From: Bacillota bacterium
Lineage (GTDB): Bacteria > Bacillota > Clostridia > Christensenellales > Aristaeellaceae
Assembly: GCA_019137115.1 (NCBI GenBank)
Contig: JAGVSV010000067.1
Coordinates: forward strand, 1 to 17,975
Direction of reading: 5' to 3'
DNA length: 17,975 nucleotides
Shown one piece after another: positions 1-6,609 of this stretch (positions are counted from its first letter, which is position 1; each line of letters starts with the position of its first letter). Both the position numbers and the translations under genes were made by a program. The notes beneath the pieces were generated by a model. It did not search any database, was not told the origin of the DNA, and saw only the letters and a program-made list of their open reading frames with translations.

Positions 1-411
1 GAAGTACGCCTTTTCCCAATGGCTGCCCCAGATCACCACCAGCAGGTATGCGTCATAGCGGCTGCGCAGATAGGCGCAGTGCTCAAAAAAGCGCTCGTAG
101 CTGCCTGTGCCAAAGGTATCGGGCAGCGTTTCCGGCGTTTCCTCGTCCTTCAAAAACCGGTCGGTCAGGTTGTGCCATCCCCACCACGGCGGACTGATAT
201 GAATGACATGGTTGCCAATGCTCAGCGACACGGCCTGCTGTAGGCTGATCCGTCCCTGTGCAAGATCCTCCTTGACGCGGGCGTCCGGATAATCCTGAAG
301 CAGCCGTTCGCCATGCAGCGCATAGGCCTCTTGCGTAAGCATCACGGCATACGGCACGCGCCCGTTATGCCGGTGCGCGATCGCCTCTTCCACGAGTTGT
401 CTATTGGACAT
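1..411 (-). CDS. Uroporphyrinogen decarboxylase (URO-D)-like protein, N-terminal part only
   Basis: The reverse strand is open from an ATG at 409-411 to the window edge (137 codons), so the C-terminal part is missing. The translation begins MSNRQLVEEAIAHRHNGRVP, the usual opening of URO-D-superfamily proteins (NR..v..al.h...drVPy), and later shows the family-like stretch LLVVIWGSHWEKAYF at about residues 123-137. Members of this superfamily are either haem-pathway decarboxylases or methyltransferases that act with corrinoid proteins. Divergent Firmicutes copies are mostly uncharacterised, and with no haem genes or corrinoid protein in view I do not choose between these roles. A G-rich run (GGGGGGATGG) just before the ATG can serve as ribosome binding site, and a plausible promoter lies at 440-468. 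The gene is separated from the upstream pfk gene by a terminator, so it appears to be its own unit. The family call is fairly safe; the function is not known. Confidence 0.6.
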   Translation of the reverse strand, partial: MSNRQLVEEAIAHRHNGRVPYAVMLTQEAYALHGERLLQDYPDARVKEDLAQGRISLQQAVSLSIGNHVIHISPPWWGWHNLTDRFLKDEETPETLPDTFGTGSYERFFEHCAYLRSRYDAYLLVVIWGSHWEKAYF

Positions 412-439
412 GGCACCATCCCCCCGAATGATCGCGTTC

Positions 440-468
440 ATCTTACACGTTGTCACACAAAAGGGCAA
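440..468 (-). promoter_or_regulatory. Putative sigma-A promoter of the URO-D-like gene
   Basis: On the minus strand TTGCCC (463-468) and TAAGAT (440-445) are separated by exactly 17 bp, each matching the consensus at 4 of 6 positions. The start site would be near 433, giving a leader of about 22 nt. The spacer contains the small inverted repeat TTGTGTGACAA (TTGT-GTG-ACAA), which could be an operator. Position and spacing support the call; no experiment does. Confidence 0.45.
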
Positions 469-520
469 CCGAAATGTCCAAATAACCGATGGTACGCAAG
501 GGTTTGCCCCACTGACCGTC

Positions 521-554
521 AAAAAGCCGCCGCGCAATGTTTCGCGCGGCGGTT
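521..554 (-). terminator. Rho-independent terminator of the fba-pfk operon
   Basis: Read on the minus strand, CCGCCGCGC (544-552) pairs perfectly with GCGCGGCGG (527-535) across an 8-nt loop, followed directly by C and TTTTT (521-525). It lies about 20 bp after the pfk stop codon, as expected for the end of that transcript, and separates it from the URO-D-like gene. Confidence 0.85.
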
Positions 555-574
555 GCCCACAGAAATTCGGTACT

Positions 575-1795
575 TTACAGGATCTTGCCGCGGATCTTCT
601 CCGCCGCGGGCGCGCGCAGGCGCGCCACGTCCGGCATGCCGGTACCCAGCAGTGGCTGCAGGTAATACTTGAACGCGTCGGTTACGTTGTTGCCGTCGGC
701 GTTGAGGAACTCGTCGGGCATCAGCCGGGTTTTGGCGGCGATGTCCACCAGCGGGCGGATTTGATAATCCACCGAGTAATAGCCGGTGCGGTTGATGGTG
801 ACCGAGCCATCCACGTTGTTCCACAGCGCGAACTGCGCGGCGCGCTCGCCCACCTCGCGGGCTTCGCGCTGGTCGACGTCGGACACGCAACCCACGAACG
901 AGCGCTGCAGGTAGCCCAGCGTGTCCGAGCGCACGCGCTTGATGCCCAGCTTTTCCTTGACCTGGTTGACCAGTTGCTCCCCCAGGGCGCCGGTGCCGGA
1001 CAGCTGCACGTTGCCGTGTGCGTCCTTCTCGGTTTCCATGAGCTTGGATAGCATCGGCTCGCCGTGCTCATCCTGGATGCCCTCGGACACCGCGATCAGG
1101 CAGCGGCCGTGCTGGTCATACACGCGCTTGACGTCCGTCAGGAAGCTGTCCACCGAAAAGACGCGCTCCGGCACATAGATCAGGTGCGGGCCGTCGTCGT
1201 TGTACGTCTGCGCCATGGCGGAGGCCGCTGTCAGGAAGCCCGCGTGCCGGCCCATGACCACGGCGATGTGCACACCGGGCAGCGCGCGGTTGTCCACATT
1301 CAGGCCCATGAACGCCTGCGCGACGAACTTGGCCGCCGACGGGAAGCCCGGCGTGTGGTCGTTGTGCACCAGGTCGTTGTCCACCGTCTTGGGGATGTGG
1401 ATGGCGCGGAACTCATAGTGCGATTTTTCGGCCTGTTCATTGACGATGCGCACGGTGTCAGACGAATCATTGCCGCCGATATAGAAGAAGTACCGCACAT
1501 TGTGCATGCGGAACACCTCAAAGATTTCCTCGCAGTATTTCTCGTCCGGCTTGTCGCGCGTGGAGCACAGCGCAGAGGACGGGGTCACCGCCACGCGCTC
1601 AAGGTTGTGGGTGGTTTCCTGGGTCAAATCCACAAAATCCTCGTTGACAATGCCCTTCACGCCGCCAATGGCGCCGTACACCTTGGTGATCTGCGGGAAT
1701 TTGCGCGCCTCCAGCACCACGCCCACCATTGACTGGTTGATGACCGCGGTGGGGCCGCCGCCCTGCGCGACGACAACTTTGCCTTCCAACTCCAT
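575..1795 (-). CDS. pfp: 6-phosphofructokinase, probably pyrophosphate-dependent
   Basis: Phosphofructokinase superfamily, 406 aa with the start at 1795. That ATG has GGAGGG six bases upstream, whereas the longer open frame to 1837 adds 14 residues with no ribosome binding site. Visible motifs are the phosphate-binding GGGPT loop (residues 12-16), GGND (107-110), the catalytic-site motif PKTVDND (135-141) and MGRHAGFLTA (181-190). In ATP enzymes the second and third motifs read GGDG and PGTIDND. Asp in place of the second Gly, and Lys in place of Gly before TVDND, are the accepted marks of pyrophosphate use, so I infer that PPi replaces ATP and the step is reversible. The enzyme is cytoplasmic and interconverts fructose 6-phosphate and fructose 1,6-bisphosphate. 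It lies 57 bp downstream of the aldolase gene in the same direction and is followed by a terminator, so the two form an operon. An ATP-using member of the same clade remains possible. Confidence 0.9.
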   Translation of the reverse strand: MELEGKVVVAQGGGPTAVINQSMVGVVLEARKFPQITKVYGAIGGVKGIVNEDFVDLTQETTHNLERVAVTPSSALCSTRDKPDEKYCEEIFEVFRMHNVRYFFYIGGNDSSDTVRIVNEQAEKSHYEFRAIHIPKTVDNDLVHNDHTPGFPSAAKFVAQAFMGLNVDNRALPGVHIAVVMGRHAGFLTAASAMAQTYNDDGPHLIYVPERVFSVDSFLTDVKRVYDQHGRCLIAVSEGIQDEHGEPMLSKLMETEKDAHGNVQLSGTGALGEQLVNQVKEKLGIKRVRSDTLGYLQRSFVGCVSDVDQREAREVGERAAQFALWNNVDGSVTINRTGYYSVDYQIRPLVDIAAKTRLMPDEFLNADGNNVTDAFKYYLQPLLGTGMPDVARLRAPAAEKIRGKIL

Positions 1796-1852
1796 GTGTA
1801 TCCCTCCAAAAAGACAGGCAGAAGGGGTTTTGCCCATCCGCCTGAGTGTTAC

Positions 1853-2788
1853 TTAAGCGTCGGCCTTGTTGTTGCAGCCCAGCACGTTGACGATCTTGTG
1901 GCGCACCATCAGCGCCAGCTCGCTGCGCGCTTCCTTCAGGTACTGCCGGGGGTCAAAGTGCTCCGGGTGCAGCGCGAAATGCTCGCGGATTTTGGCGGTG
2001 AACGCCAGCCGCAGGTCGCTGTCGATGTTGATCTTGCACACGGACATGGAGGCGGCGCGGCGCAGCATTTCCTCGGGCACGCCGCGGGCGTTGTCCAGCT
2101 TGCCGCCGTACTGGTTGATCATGTCCACATACTCGGGCACCACGCTGGATGCGCCGTGCAGCACGATCGGGAACCCGGGCAGGCGGCGGCTGACCTCTTC
2201 CAGGATGTCAAAGCGCAGCTTGGGCTCACCCTTGAACTTGAACGCGCCGTGGCTGGTGCCAATGGCAATGGCCAGGCTGTCGCACTGGGTCTTGTGCACA
2301 AACTCCTCGACCTGATCCGGATGGGTATAGCTGCTGTCCTCAACGGACACGTTGATGTCATCCTCCACGCCGGCCAGCCGGCCCAGTTCGCCCTCCACGG
2401 TGACGCCGCGCTCGTGCGCATAGTCCACCACCCGGCGGGTCAGCGCGATGTTCTCCTCAAACGGCAGGTGCGACCCGTCGATCATCACGCTGGTAAAGCC
2501 GCCGTCAATGCAGCTTTTGCAGGTTTCAAAGTCCGGGCCATGATCCAGGTGCACCACGATGGGCAGGCCGCTGGTTTCCACCGCGGCTTCGATCAGCTTC
2601 ATCAAATACGTGTGGTTGGCGTACTTGCGCGCGCCGGCGCTGACCTGCAAAATCAGCGGCGCATTCTCCGCCGTGGCGCCCTCCACGATGCCCTGTACGA
2701 TTTCCATGTTGTTCACGTTGAACGCGCCAATGGCATAGCCCCCATCGTACGCTTTTTTGAACATATCCTTTGAATTGACAAGTGGCAT
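1853..2788 (-). CDS. fba: Class II fructose-bisphosphate aldolase
   Basis: The protein has 311 aa, the usual length of short class II (zinc) aldolases. It cleaves fructose 1,6-bisphosphate to dihydroxyacetone phosphate and glyceraldehyde 3-phosphate in the cytoplasm. Visible family residues are HLDHG (80-84), with catalytic Asp82 and zinc ligand His83; VEGELG (131-136) with a conserved Glu; GTSHG (177-181) and VLHGASS (209-215) with the other two zinc-ligand histidines; and NIDSDLR (254-260) for substrate phosphate binding. Nothing is missing. The ATG at 2788 has AGGAGGG seven bases upstream. The gene is first in a two-gene operon with the phosphofructokinase and is read from a near-consensus promoter. 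Sequence type does not exclude a tagatose-bisphosphate or other ketose-bisphosphate aldolase, but pairing with PFK favours the glycolytic enzyme. Confidence 0.93.
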   Translation of the reverse strand: MPLVNSKDMFKKAYDGGYAIGAFNVNNMEIVQGIVEGATAENAPLILQVSAGARKYANHTYLMKLIEAAVETSGLPIVVHLDHGPDFETCKSCIDGGFTSVMIDGSHLPFEENIALTRRVVDYAHERGVTVEGELGRLAGVEDDINVSVEDSSYTHPDQVEEFVHKTQCDSLAIAIGTSHGAFKFKGEPKLRFDILEEVSRRLPGFPIVLHGASSVVPEYVDMINQYGGKLDNARGVPEEMLRRAASMSVCKINIDSDLRLAFTAKIREHFALHPEHFDPRQYLKEARSELALMVRHKIVNVLGCNNKADA

Positions 2789-2833
2789 GAGTAATCCCTC
2801 CTTGTGAGATGTGGCACAAAGCCCGCTTAAACC

Positions 2834-2862
2834 AGTATAGCGCTGGCATTGGGCAGTGTCAA
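2834..2862 (-). promoter_or_regulatory. fba: Sigma-A promoter of the fba-pfk operon
   Basis: On the minus strand a perfect TTGACA (2857-2862) is followed after 17 bp by TATACT (2834-2839). Transcription would start near 2827, leaving a leader of about 39 nt before the aldolase ATG. This is one of the two best promoter matches in the window, fitting a strongly expressed glycolytic operon. Confidence 0.85.
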
Positions 2863-2894
2863 ACCGATTTTGCCCTGCAAAAACCTGCGAAAAC

Positions 2895-2922
2895 TTGTGT
2901 CACAGCACATCACGGCTATAAT
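2895..2922 (+). promoter_or_regulatory. Putative promoter of the MFS transporter gene
   Basis: A perfect TATAAT (2917-2922) stands 32 bp before the chosen ATG. The best -35 is a weak TTGTGT (2895-2900) with a 16-bp spacer. The -35 overlaps a small inverted repeat TGTG-T-CACA (2897-2905) and the end of a sequence box that also occurs at the ABC operon promoter. A weak -35 inside such elements suggests control by a regulator, which is an inference. Confidence 0.55.
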
Positions 2923-2953
2923 GAACCGGAGTTCATCAAAAAGGCGGTTTTGC

Positions 2954-4123
2954 ATGTACACGCTGCTGCTGACGGTTATCTACCTTGCGTTCATCAGCCT
3001 GGGGCTGCCGGATTCGCTGCTGGGGTCAGCCTGGCCGGTGATGCGGCTAGAGTTTGGGGCACCGCTGCCGTGGGCGGGCGCGGTCAGCATGATCATCGCG
3101 GGGGGCACGATCTTGTCCAGCCTCCTGTCCGAGCGCATCACCCGGCGCTTTGGCACCCGCGTGGTGACCACCGTCAGCGTGCTGCTCACCGCGGCGTCGC
3201 TGATGGGTTTTTCCACCGCCAGCGCGTTCTGGATGTTATGCGTGTGGGCTGTTCCCTATGGCCTGGGCGCGGGCGCGGTGGACGCGGCGCTGAACCACTA
3301 TGTGGCCATGCACTACAGCTCCCGGCACATGAGCTGGCTGCACAGCTTCTGGGGCGTGGGCGCGATCATCAGCCCCTATGTGATGAGCTGGGCGCTGGGC
3401 CATGCCACCTGGCAGACGGGCTACCGCACGGTGTCCTTCATCCAGTTTTCGATCATGCTGGTGCTGGTGCTGTCCACCCCGCTCTGGCGCATCCACAGGG
3501 AGCAGGACGAAGCCGCCGCGATGCGCCCGGTGGTGGGGTTGGTGAACGCGGTGCGCATCCGCGGCGTGCTGCGGCTGCTGACCGGCTTTTTTGCCTATTG
3601 CGGCGCGGAAGCCATCACCATGCTGTGGACAAGCAGCTATTTAGTCGCCGTGCGCGACGTGCCGCCGGAAACTGCAGCCGCGTTTGCCAGCCTGTTCTTT
3701 ATCGGCATGACCGCGGGGCGCATCTTCGCCGGGTTCATCACCGACAAGCTGGGCGACCAAAGGCTCATCCGCATCGGCGGGTCGGTCGCCATCATCGGCA
3801 CGTTGATGATCTTGCTGCCTTTTCAAAGCGACGCCCCGGCGCCGCTCGGGTTTGTGGTGGTGGGGCTGGGCAGCGCGCCGGTGTACCCCAGCATCATCCA
3901 TGCCACGCCCGGTCTGTTCGGCGCGGACAACGCCCAGGCCATCATCGGCATCCAGATGGCAAGCGCCTATACCGGCAGCACGTTCATGCCGCCGCTGTTC
4001 GGTCTGCTGGCCGGGCGTTTCGGCCTGCACCTGATGCCCTATGTGATGCTGATGTTCTTCGTGCTGATGCTGTATTTGACCGGCACGGCCTTTCGCACTG
4101 CGAATGGGGAGGAGAAGGCGTAG
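2954..4123 (+). CDS. Major facilitator superfamily transporter
   Basis: An integral membrane protein of 389 aa with about 12 hydrophobic segments along its whole length, matching a standard MFS carrier (PF07690 type). It opens with MYTLLLTVIYLAFISLGLPD, where the first helix starts at once. A Gly/Arg-rich loop TDKLGDQRLIRIGG, in about the middle of the protein and just after RIFAGF, fits the conserved cytoplasmic loop repeated in the second half of MFS proteins; its counterpart in the first half is SERITRRFGTR. The start at 2954 has AAGGCGG about six bases upstream; an in-frame ATG at 2921 lies on the -10 box and has no ribosome binding site. Substrate unknown. The gene is divergent from fba and convergent with the DUF5655-like gene, so it is probably monocistronic. 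A sugar or drug carrier would both fit. The shared promoter box with the sugar ABC operon weakly favours a carbohydrate. Confidence 0.85.
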   Translation: MYTLLLTVIYLAFISLGLPDSLLGSAWPVMRLEFGAPLPWAGAVSMIIAGGTILSSLLSERITRRFGTRVVTTVSVLLTAASLMGFSTASAFWMLCVWAVPYGLGAGAVDAALNHYVAMHYSSRHMSWLHSFWGVGAIISPYVMSWALGHATWQTGYRTVSFIQFSIMLVLVLSTPLWRIHREQDEAAAMRPVVGLVNAVRIRGVLRLLTGFFAYCGAEAITMLWTSSYLVAVRDVPPETAAAFASLFFIGMTAGRIFAGFITDKLGDQRLIRIGGSVAIIGTLMILLPFQSDAPAPLGFVVVGLGSAPVYPSIIHATPGLFGADNAQAIIGIQMASAYTGSTFMPPLFGLLAGRFGLHLMPYVMLMFFVLMLYLTGTAFRTANGEEKA

Positions 4124-4129
4124 CGCGGG

Positions 4130-4537
4130 CTACTTGATCATCGCGAAATCGTAGGCTTCTATAAGCCAGGACATCAGTTCCCCATCGACCTCGTCCATCC
4201 TGGTAATCACCACATGGTGCGTCCAGCGGTTGGGGTAGGGCTCCACCGAAGACTCAATGCGCGGCGACGCTTTGCGGTACGACAGCACAAACGACACGAC
4301 GATGTACTCCCTGGGCCTGCCCTTGACGCGCCGCCACGGCAGCGACACCATTGCGAAGCCATACCGGTTACGCAGGGTGATCTGCGTTTTGCGCACCGCG
4401 AACCCCATATCCGGGTACAGCGCCGTCAATTTGCCGCGCAGCGCTTCATACACCGGCAGCATTGCGGGCACGGCGTTGAAGAAAAGCAGTTCGTCGGTGG
4501 AAATCTGATTGGTTATGTCTAAAGCATACCCGGCCAT
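4130..4537 (-). CDS. DUF5655-like small protein
   Basis: About 135 aa from the ATG at 4537; the frame is open further back to an ATG at 4603 (157 aa). The stretch from LFFNAVPAMLPVYEALRGKL through VRKTQITLRNRYGFAMVSLP to PNRWTHHVVI and LMSWLIEAYDFA matches my memory of DUF5655-type proteins: the conserved Q-I/F-R-R-GFA segment, then a C-terminal HH segment and an EAY/EAW helix. Function unknown, no signal peptide, presumably cytoplasmic. The first 22 residues of the longer frame have no counterpart in the family, have no ribosome binding site, and would put the start codon inside the ABC operon promoter, so I prefer 4537, or a GTG at 4549. The Shine-Dalgarno is weak for either. Its stop is 6 bp from the MFS stop. 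Confidence 0.65.
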   Translation of the reverse strand: MAGYALDITNQISTDELLFFNAVPAMLPVYEALRGKLTALYPDMGFAVRKTQITLRNRYGFAMVSLPWRRVKGRPREYIVVSFVLSYRKASPRIESSVEPYPNRWTHHVVITRMDEVDGELMSWLIEAYDFAMIK

Positions 4538-4569
4538 TCGACCATTCACCGCCGCCCCAAAAAACTTGG

Positions 4570-4583
4570 TGCAAACCGTTGCA
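4570..4583. promoter_or_regulatory. Inverted repeat at the ABC operon promoter, possible operator
   Basis: TGCAA-ACCG-TTGCA is a perfect 5-bp inverted repeat with a 4-nt centre, ending four bases before the -35 hexamer of the ABC operon. Such a site could bind a dimeric sugar-responsive regulator, but no regulator gene of that kind is in the window. A related sequence precedes the MFS promoter at 2876-2897. Confidence 0.35.
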
Positions 4584-4587
4584 AAAC

Positions 4588-4616
4588 TTGACATTTTGGA
4601 CATGTGTTGCTATTAT
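4588..4616 (+). promoter_or_regulatory. Sigma-A promoter of the ABC transporter/flavoenzyme operon
   Basis: TTGACA (4588-4593) and TATTAT (4611-4616) are spaced by exactly 17 bp. The predicted start is near 4623, giving a leader of about 28 nt before the ATG at 4651. This is a strong match, positioned just ahead of the first permease gene. Confidence 0.85.
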
Positions 4617-4650
4617 TGCGTAGCAATTAGTAAACGAGCTGGAGATGTGG

Positions 4651-5649
4651 ATGGCGAAACGCAACGAATTTCCTGCGCCCACTGCCGATGTCACGGCGGC
4701 CTGCTCCGTACAGGGGCCCAAGCACCACCGCCGCGACCGGATCGGCTATATCAAGCGCAACTATGACCTGTACCTGCTGCTCATTCCCGCGCTTCTGTAT
4801 ATTCTGATTTTCAACTACCTGCCCATGGCGGGCATCACGATTGCGTTCAAGGACTACAATATCTTTGGCGGCGCCAACCCGATTGACGCGATCTGGAAGT
4901 CGGACTGGGTGGGGCTGAAGCATTTTACCAAACTGTTCAGCAGCCCGGACTTTGCGCGCGTTTTCCGCAACACGCTGATCATCAGCTTCTACCGGCTGCT
5001 GTTTGTATTCCCGCTGCCCATCCTCACGGCCATCATGCTCAACGAGATCATCAACGTGCCGTTCAAGCGCACCATCCAGACCATCATCTACCTGCCACAC
5101 TTTTTGTCCTGGGCGGTGGTCAGCGGCATCTTCCTGACGCTGCTGGGCTCGACCGGGCTGGTCAACCAGTTCATCAACTCGTTGGGTGGAGAAACGATCA
5201 ACTTTCTGTCCAGCAAAAAGTGGTTCCGCTCGGTGCTGATCGTAACCGACGCCTGGAAGGAAGTGGGCTGGGGGTCAATCATCTATCTGGCGGCCATCAC
5301 CGCGGTCGACCCGCAGCTGTATGAGGCCGCCACCATCGATGGCGCGGGCAAGATCCGGCAGCTGGTGTCGGTCACCATGCCCGCGATTGCCCCCACGATC
5401 ATCATGATGCTGATCCTGCGGGTGGGGCGTATCCTGGACGCCGGGTTTGAGCAGATTTTCGTCATGTACCACTCCATCGTGTACGAGGTGGCCGACATCA
5501 TCGGCACGTACGTATACCGCGAAGGCCTGGGGCGCATGAACTTCTCCTACGGCACGGCGGTGGGCCTGTTCAACTCGGTGGTGGCGCTGGTGCTGGTGCT
5601 GTCCAGCAACTGGCTGTCCAAACGGGCCACGGACAAGTCCATCTGGTAA
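4651..5649 (+). CDS. Carbohydrate ABC transporter permease, LplB-like
   Basis: The first gene of the operon encodes 332 aa. GGAG at 4641-4644 is correctly spaced (6 nt) for the ATG at 4651 and abuts the in-frame ATG at 4645, so 4651 is preferred. After a basic N-terminus come the first membrane segment (IKRNYDLYLLLIPALLYILI) and the family-like stretch FNYLPMAGITIAFKDYN, typical of LplB-type permeases of CUT1 sugar importers. The cytoplasmic EAA loop that contacts the ATPase is YEAATIDGAGKIRQLVSVTMP, at about residues 225-245. It should pair with the next gene product as a heterodimeric membrane channel. Relatives are associated with import of oligosaccharides such as aldouronates or rhamnogalacturonan fragments, but the substrate cannot be read from the permease. 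No ATPase gene is present, as is common for this class, where a shared MsmK-type ATPase encoded elsewhere serves several importers. Confidence 0.92.
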   Translation: MAKRNEFPAPTADVTAACSVQGPKHHRRDRIGYIKRNYDLYLLLIPALLYILIFNYLPMAGITIAFKDYNIFGGANPIDAIWKSDWVGLKHFTKLFSSPDFARVFRNTLIISFYRLLFVFPLPILTAIMLNEIINVPFKRTIQTIIYLPHFLSWAVVSGIFLTLLGSTGLVNQFINSLGGETINFLSSKKWFRSVLIVTDAWKEVGWGSIIYLAAITAVDPQLYEAATIDGAGKIRQLVSVTMPAIAPTIIMMLILRVGRILDAGFEQIFVMYHSIVYEVADIIGTYVYREGLGRMNFSYGTAVGLFNSVVALVLVLSSNWLSKRATDKSIW

Positions 5650-5677
5650 TGCCGCACGAAAGGAGGGATGCACACAC

Positions 5678-6562
5678 ATGAAACGCAAAACGCGCGGCGA
5701 GGTCTTTTTCATCGCTTTCTCCACCGTCAGCATGATTCTGTTCGCCATCATCACGCTGCTGCCGTTTATGAACGTGATCGCCAAGTCGGTGTCCAGCGAG
5801 GGCGCGGTGCTGACCGGCCAGGTCAACTTCTGGCCCGTGGGGTTCCAGCTGGGCACCTTCCGCTACGTGCTGGACACGGTGGAGTTCACCAACGGGCTGA
5901 AGGTGTCGGTGATCGTCACCATCGTGGGCACCATTGGCGCGATGTTCCTGACCACCACGGTGGCCTATCCCCTGTCCAAGCCGACCATGGTGGGGCGCAA
6001 GTTCTTTTTGCTGATGTTTGTGTTTGTGATGCTGTTTTCCGGCGGCATGGTGCCCAATTATATGCTGTACCGCTCCTTAGGGCTGACCAACACGATCCTG
6101 GCGCTGATTTTTCCTGGCATGTGCTCGGTGTTCAACATCCTTCTGGTCAAGACATTTTATGAGGACCTGCCCGAAAGCGTGGAGGAATCCTCCCGCATCG
6201 ACGGCGCAAGCAATTTCCGCACGCTGATCTCGGTGGTGATCCCCATGTCGATGCCGGTGATCGCCACCGTTGGCCTGTTTTACGCGGTGGGCTACTGGAA
6301 CAGCTATTTTGCCGGCGTTTTATACATCACGCGCCCGGCGCTCAAGCCGCTGCAGCAATACCTGTATGAGCTGGTGCAGGCATCGCAGGTGTCGCCAGAC
6401 GCCAACACCATCACCACCGACATGACCCAATACATGAACACGTCGCCGGAATCTGTCCGGGCGGCCACGATTTTCCTGGCCACCGCGCCCATATTGGCGG
6501 TGTACCCGTTCCTGCAGCGGTACTTCGTCAAGGGCATCAACATCGGCTCGGTCAAGGGATAA
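5678..6562 (+). CDS. Carbohydrate ABC transporter permease, LplC/YtcP-like
   Basis: The second permease, 294 aa, begins 28 bp after the first permease stop. AGGAGG (5661-5666) lies 11 bases before the ATG, slightly long but the only good site. The N-terminal helix ends in LLPFMNVIAKSVS, a mark of the YtcP/LplC group. The stretch MFVFVMLFSGGMVPNYML and the EAA loop (EESSRIDGASNFRTLISVVI, about residues 169-188) are also typical, and about six membrane segments are visible. It forms the importer channel together with the upstream LplB-like protein. The C-terminus VKGINIGSVKG is the conserved ending of this subgroup, so the protein is complete. Confidence 0.92.
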   Translation: MKRKTRGEVFFIAFSTVSMILFAIITLLPFMNVIAKSVSSEGAVLTGQVNFWPVGFQLGTFRYVLDTVEFTNGLKVSVIVTIVGTIGAMFLTTTVAYPLSKPTMVGRKFFLLMFVFVMLFSGGMVPNYMLYRSLGLTNTILALIFPGMCSVFNILLVKTFYEDLPESVEESSRIDGASNFRTLISVVIPMSMPVIATVGLFYAVGYWNSYFAGVLYITRPALKPLQQYLYELVQASQVSPDANTITTDMTQYMNTSPESVRAATIFLATAPILAVYPFLQRYFVKGINIGSVKG

Positions 6563-6573
6563 ATTGATTACAA

Positions 6574-6587
6574 GCGCCGACAGGCGC
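6574..6587 (+). other. Short intercistronic hairpin between permease and binding-protein genes
   Basis: GCGCC (6574-6578) pairs with GGCGC (6583-6587) over a 4-nt loop GACA, directly upstream of the binding-protein ribosome binding site. There is no U-tract, so it is unlikely to be a terminator. It might protect or balance the downstream message. It is weak, and chance is possible in GC-rich DNA. Confidence 0.3.
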
Positions 6588-6609
6588 CTGATAAATATGG
6601 AGGAGAACC

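Noticed and set aside
446..462. A catabolite-responsive (cre) site in the URO-D promoter spacer
   Set aside because: TGACAACGTGTAAG matches the cre consensus only on the left half and centre; several fixed positions on the right are wrong.
2809..4137. A 442-codon plus frame overlapping the MFS gene
   Set aside because: It is in a different frame from the hydrophobic 12-helix protein and gives a His/Gly/Arg-rich product with no family features.
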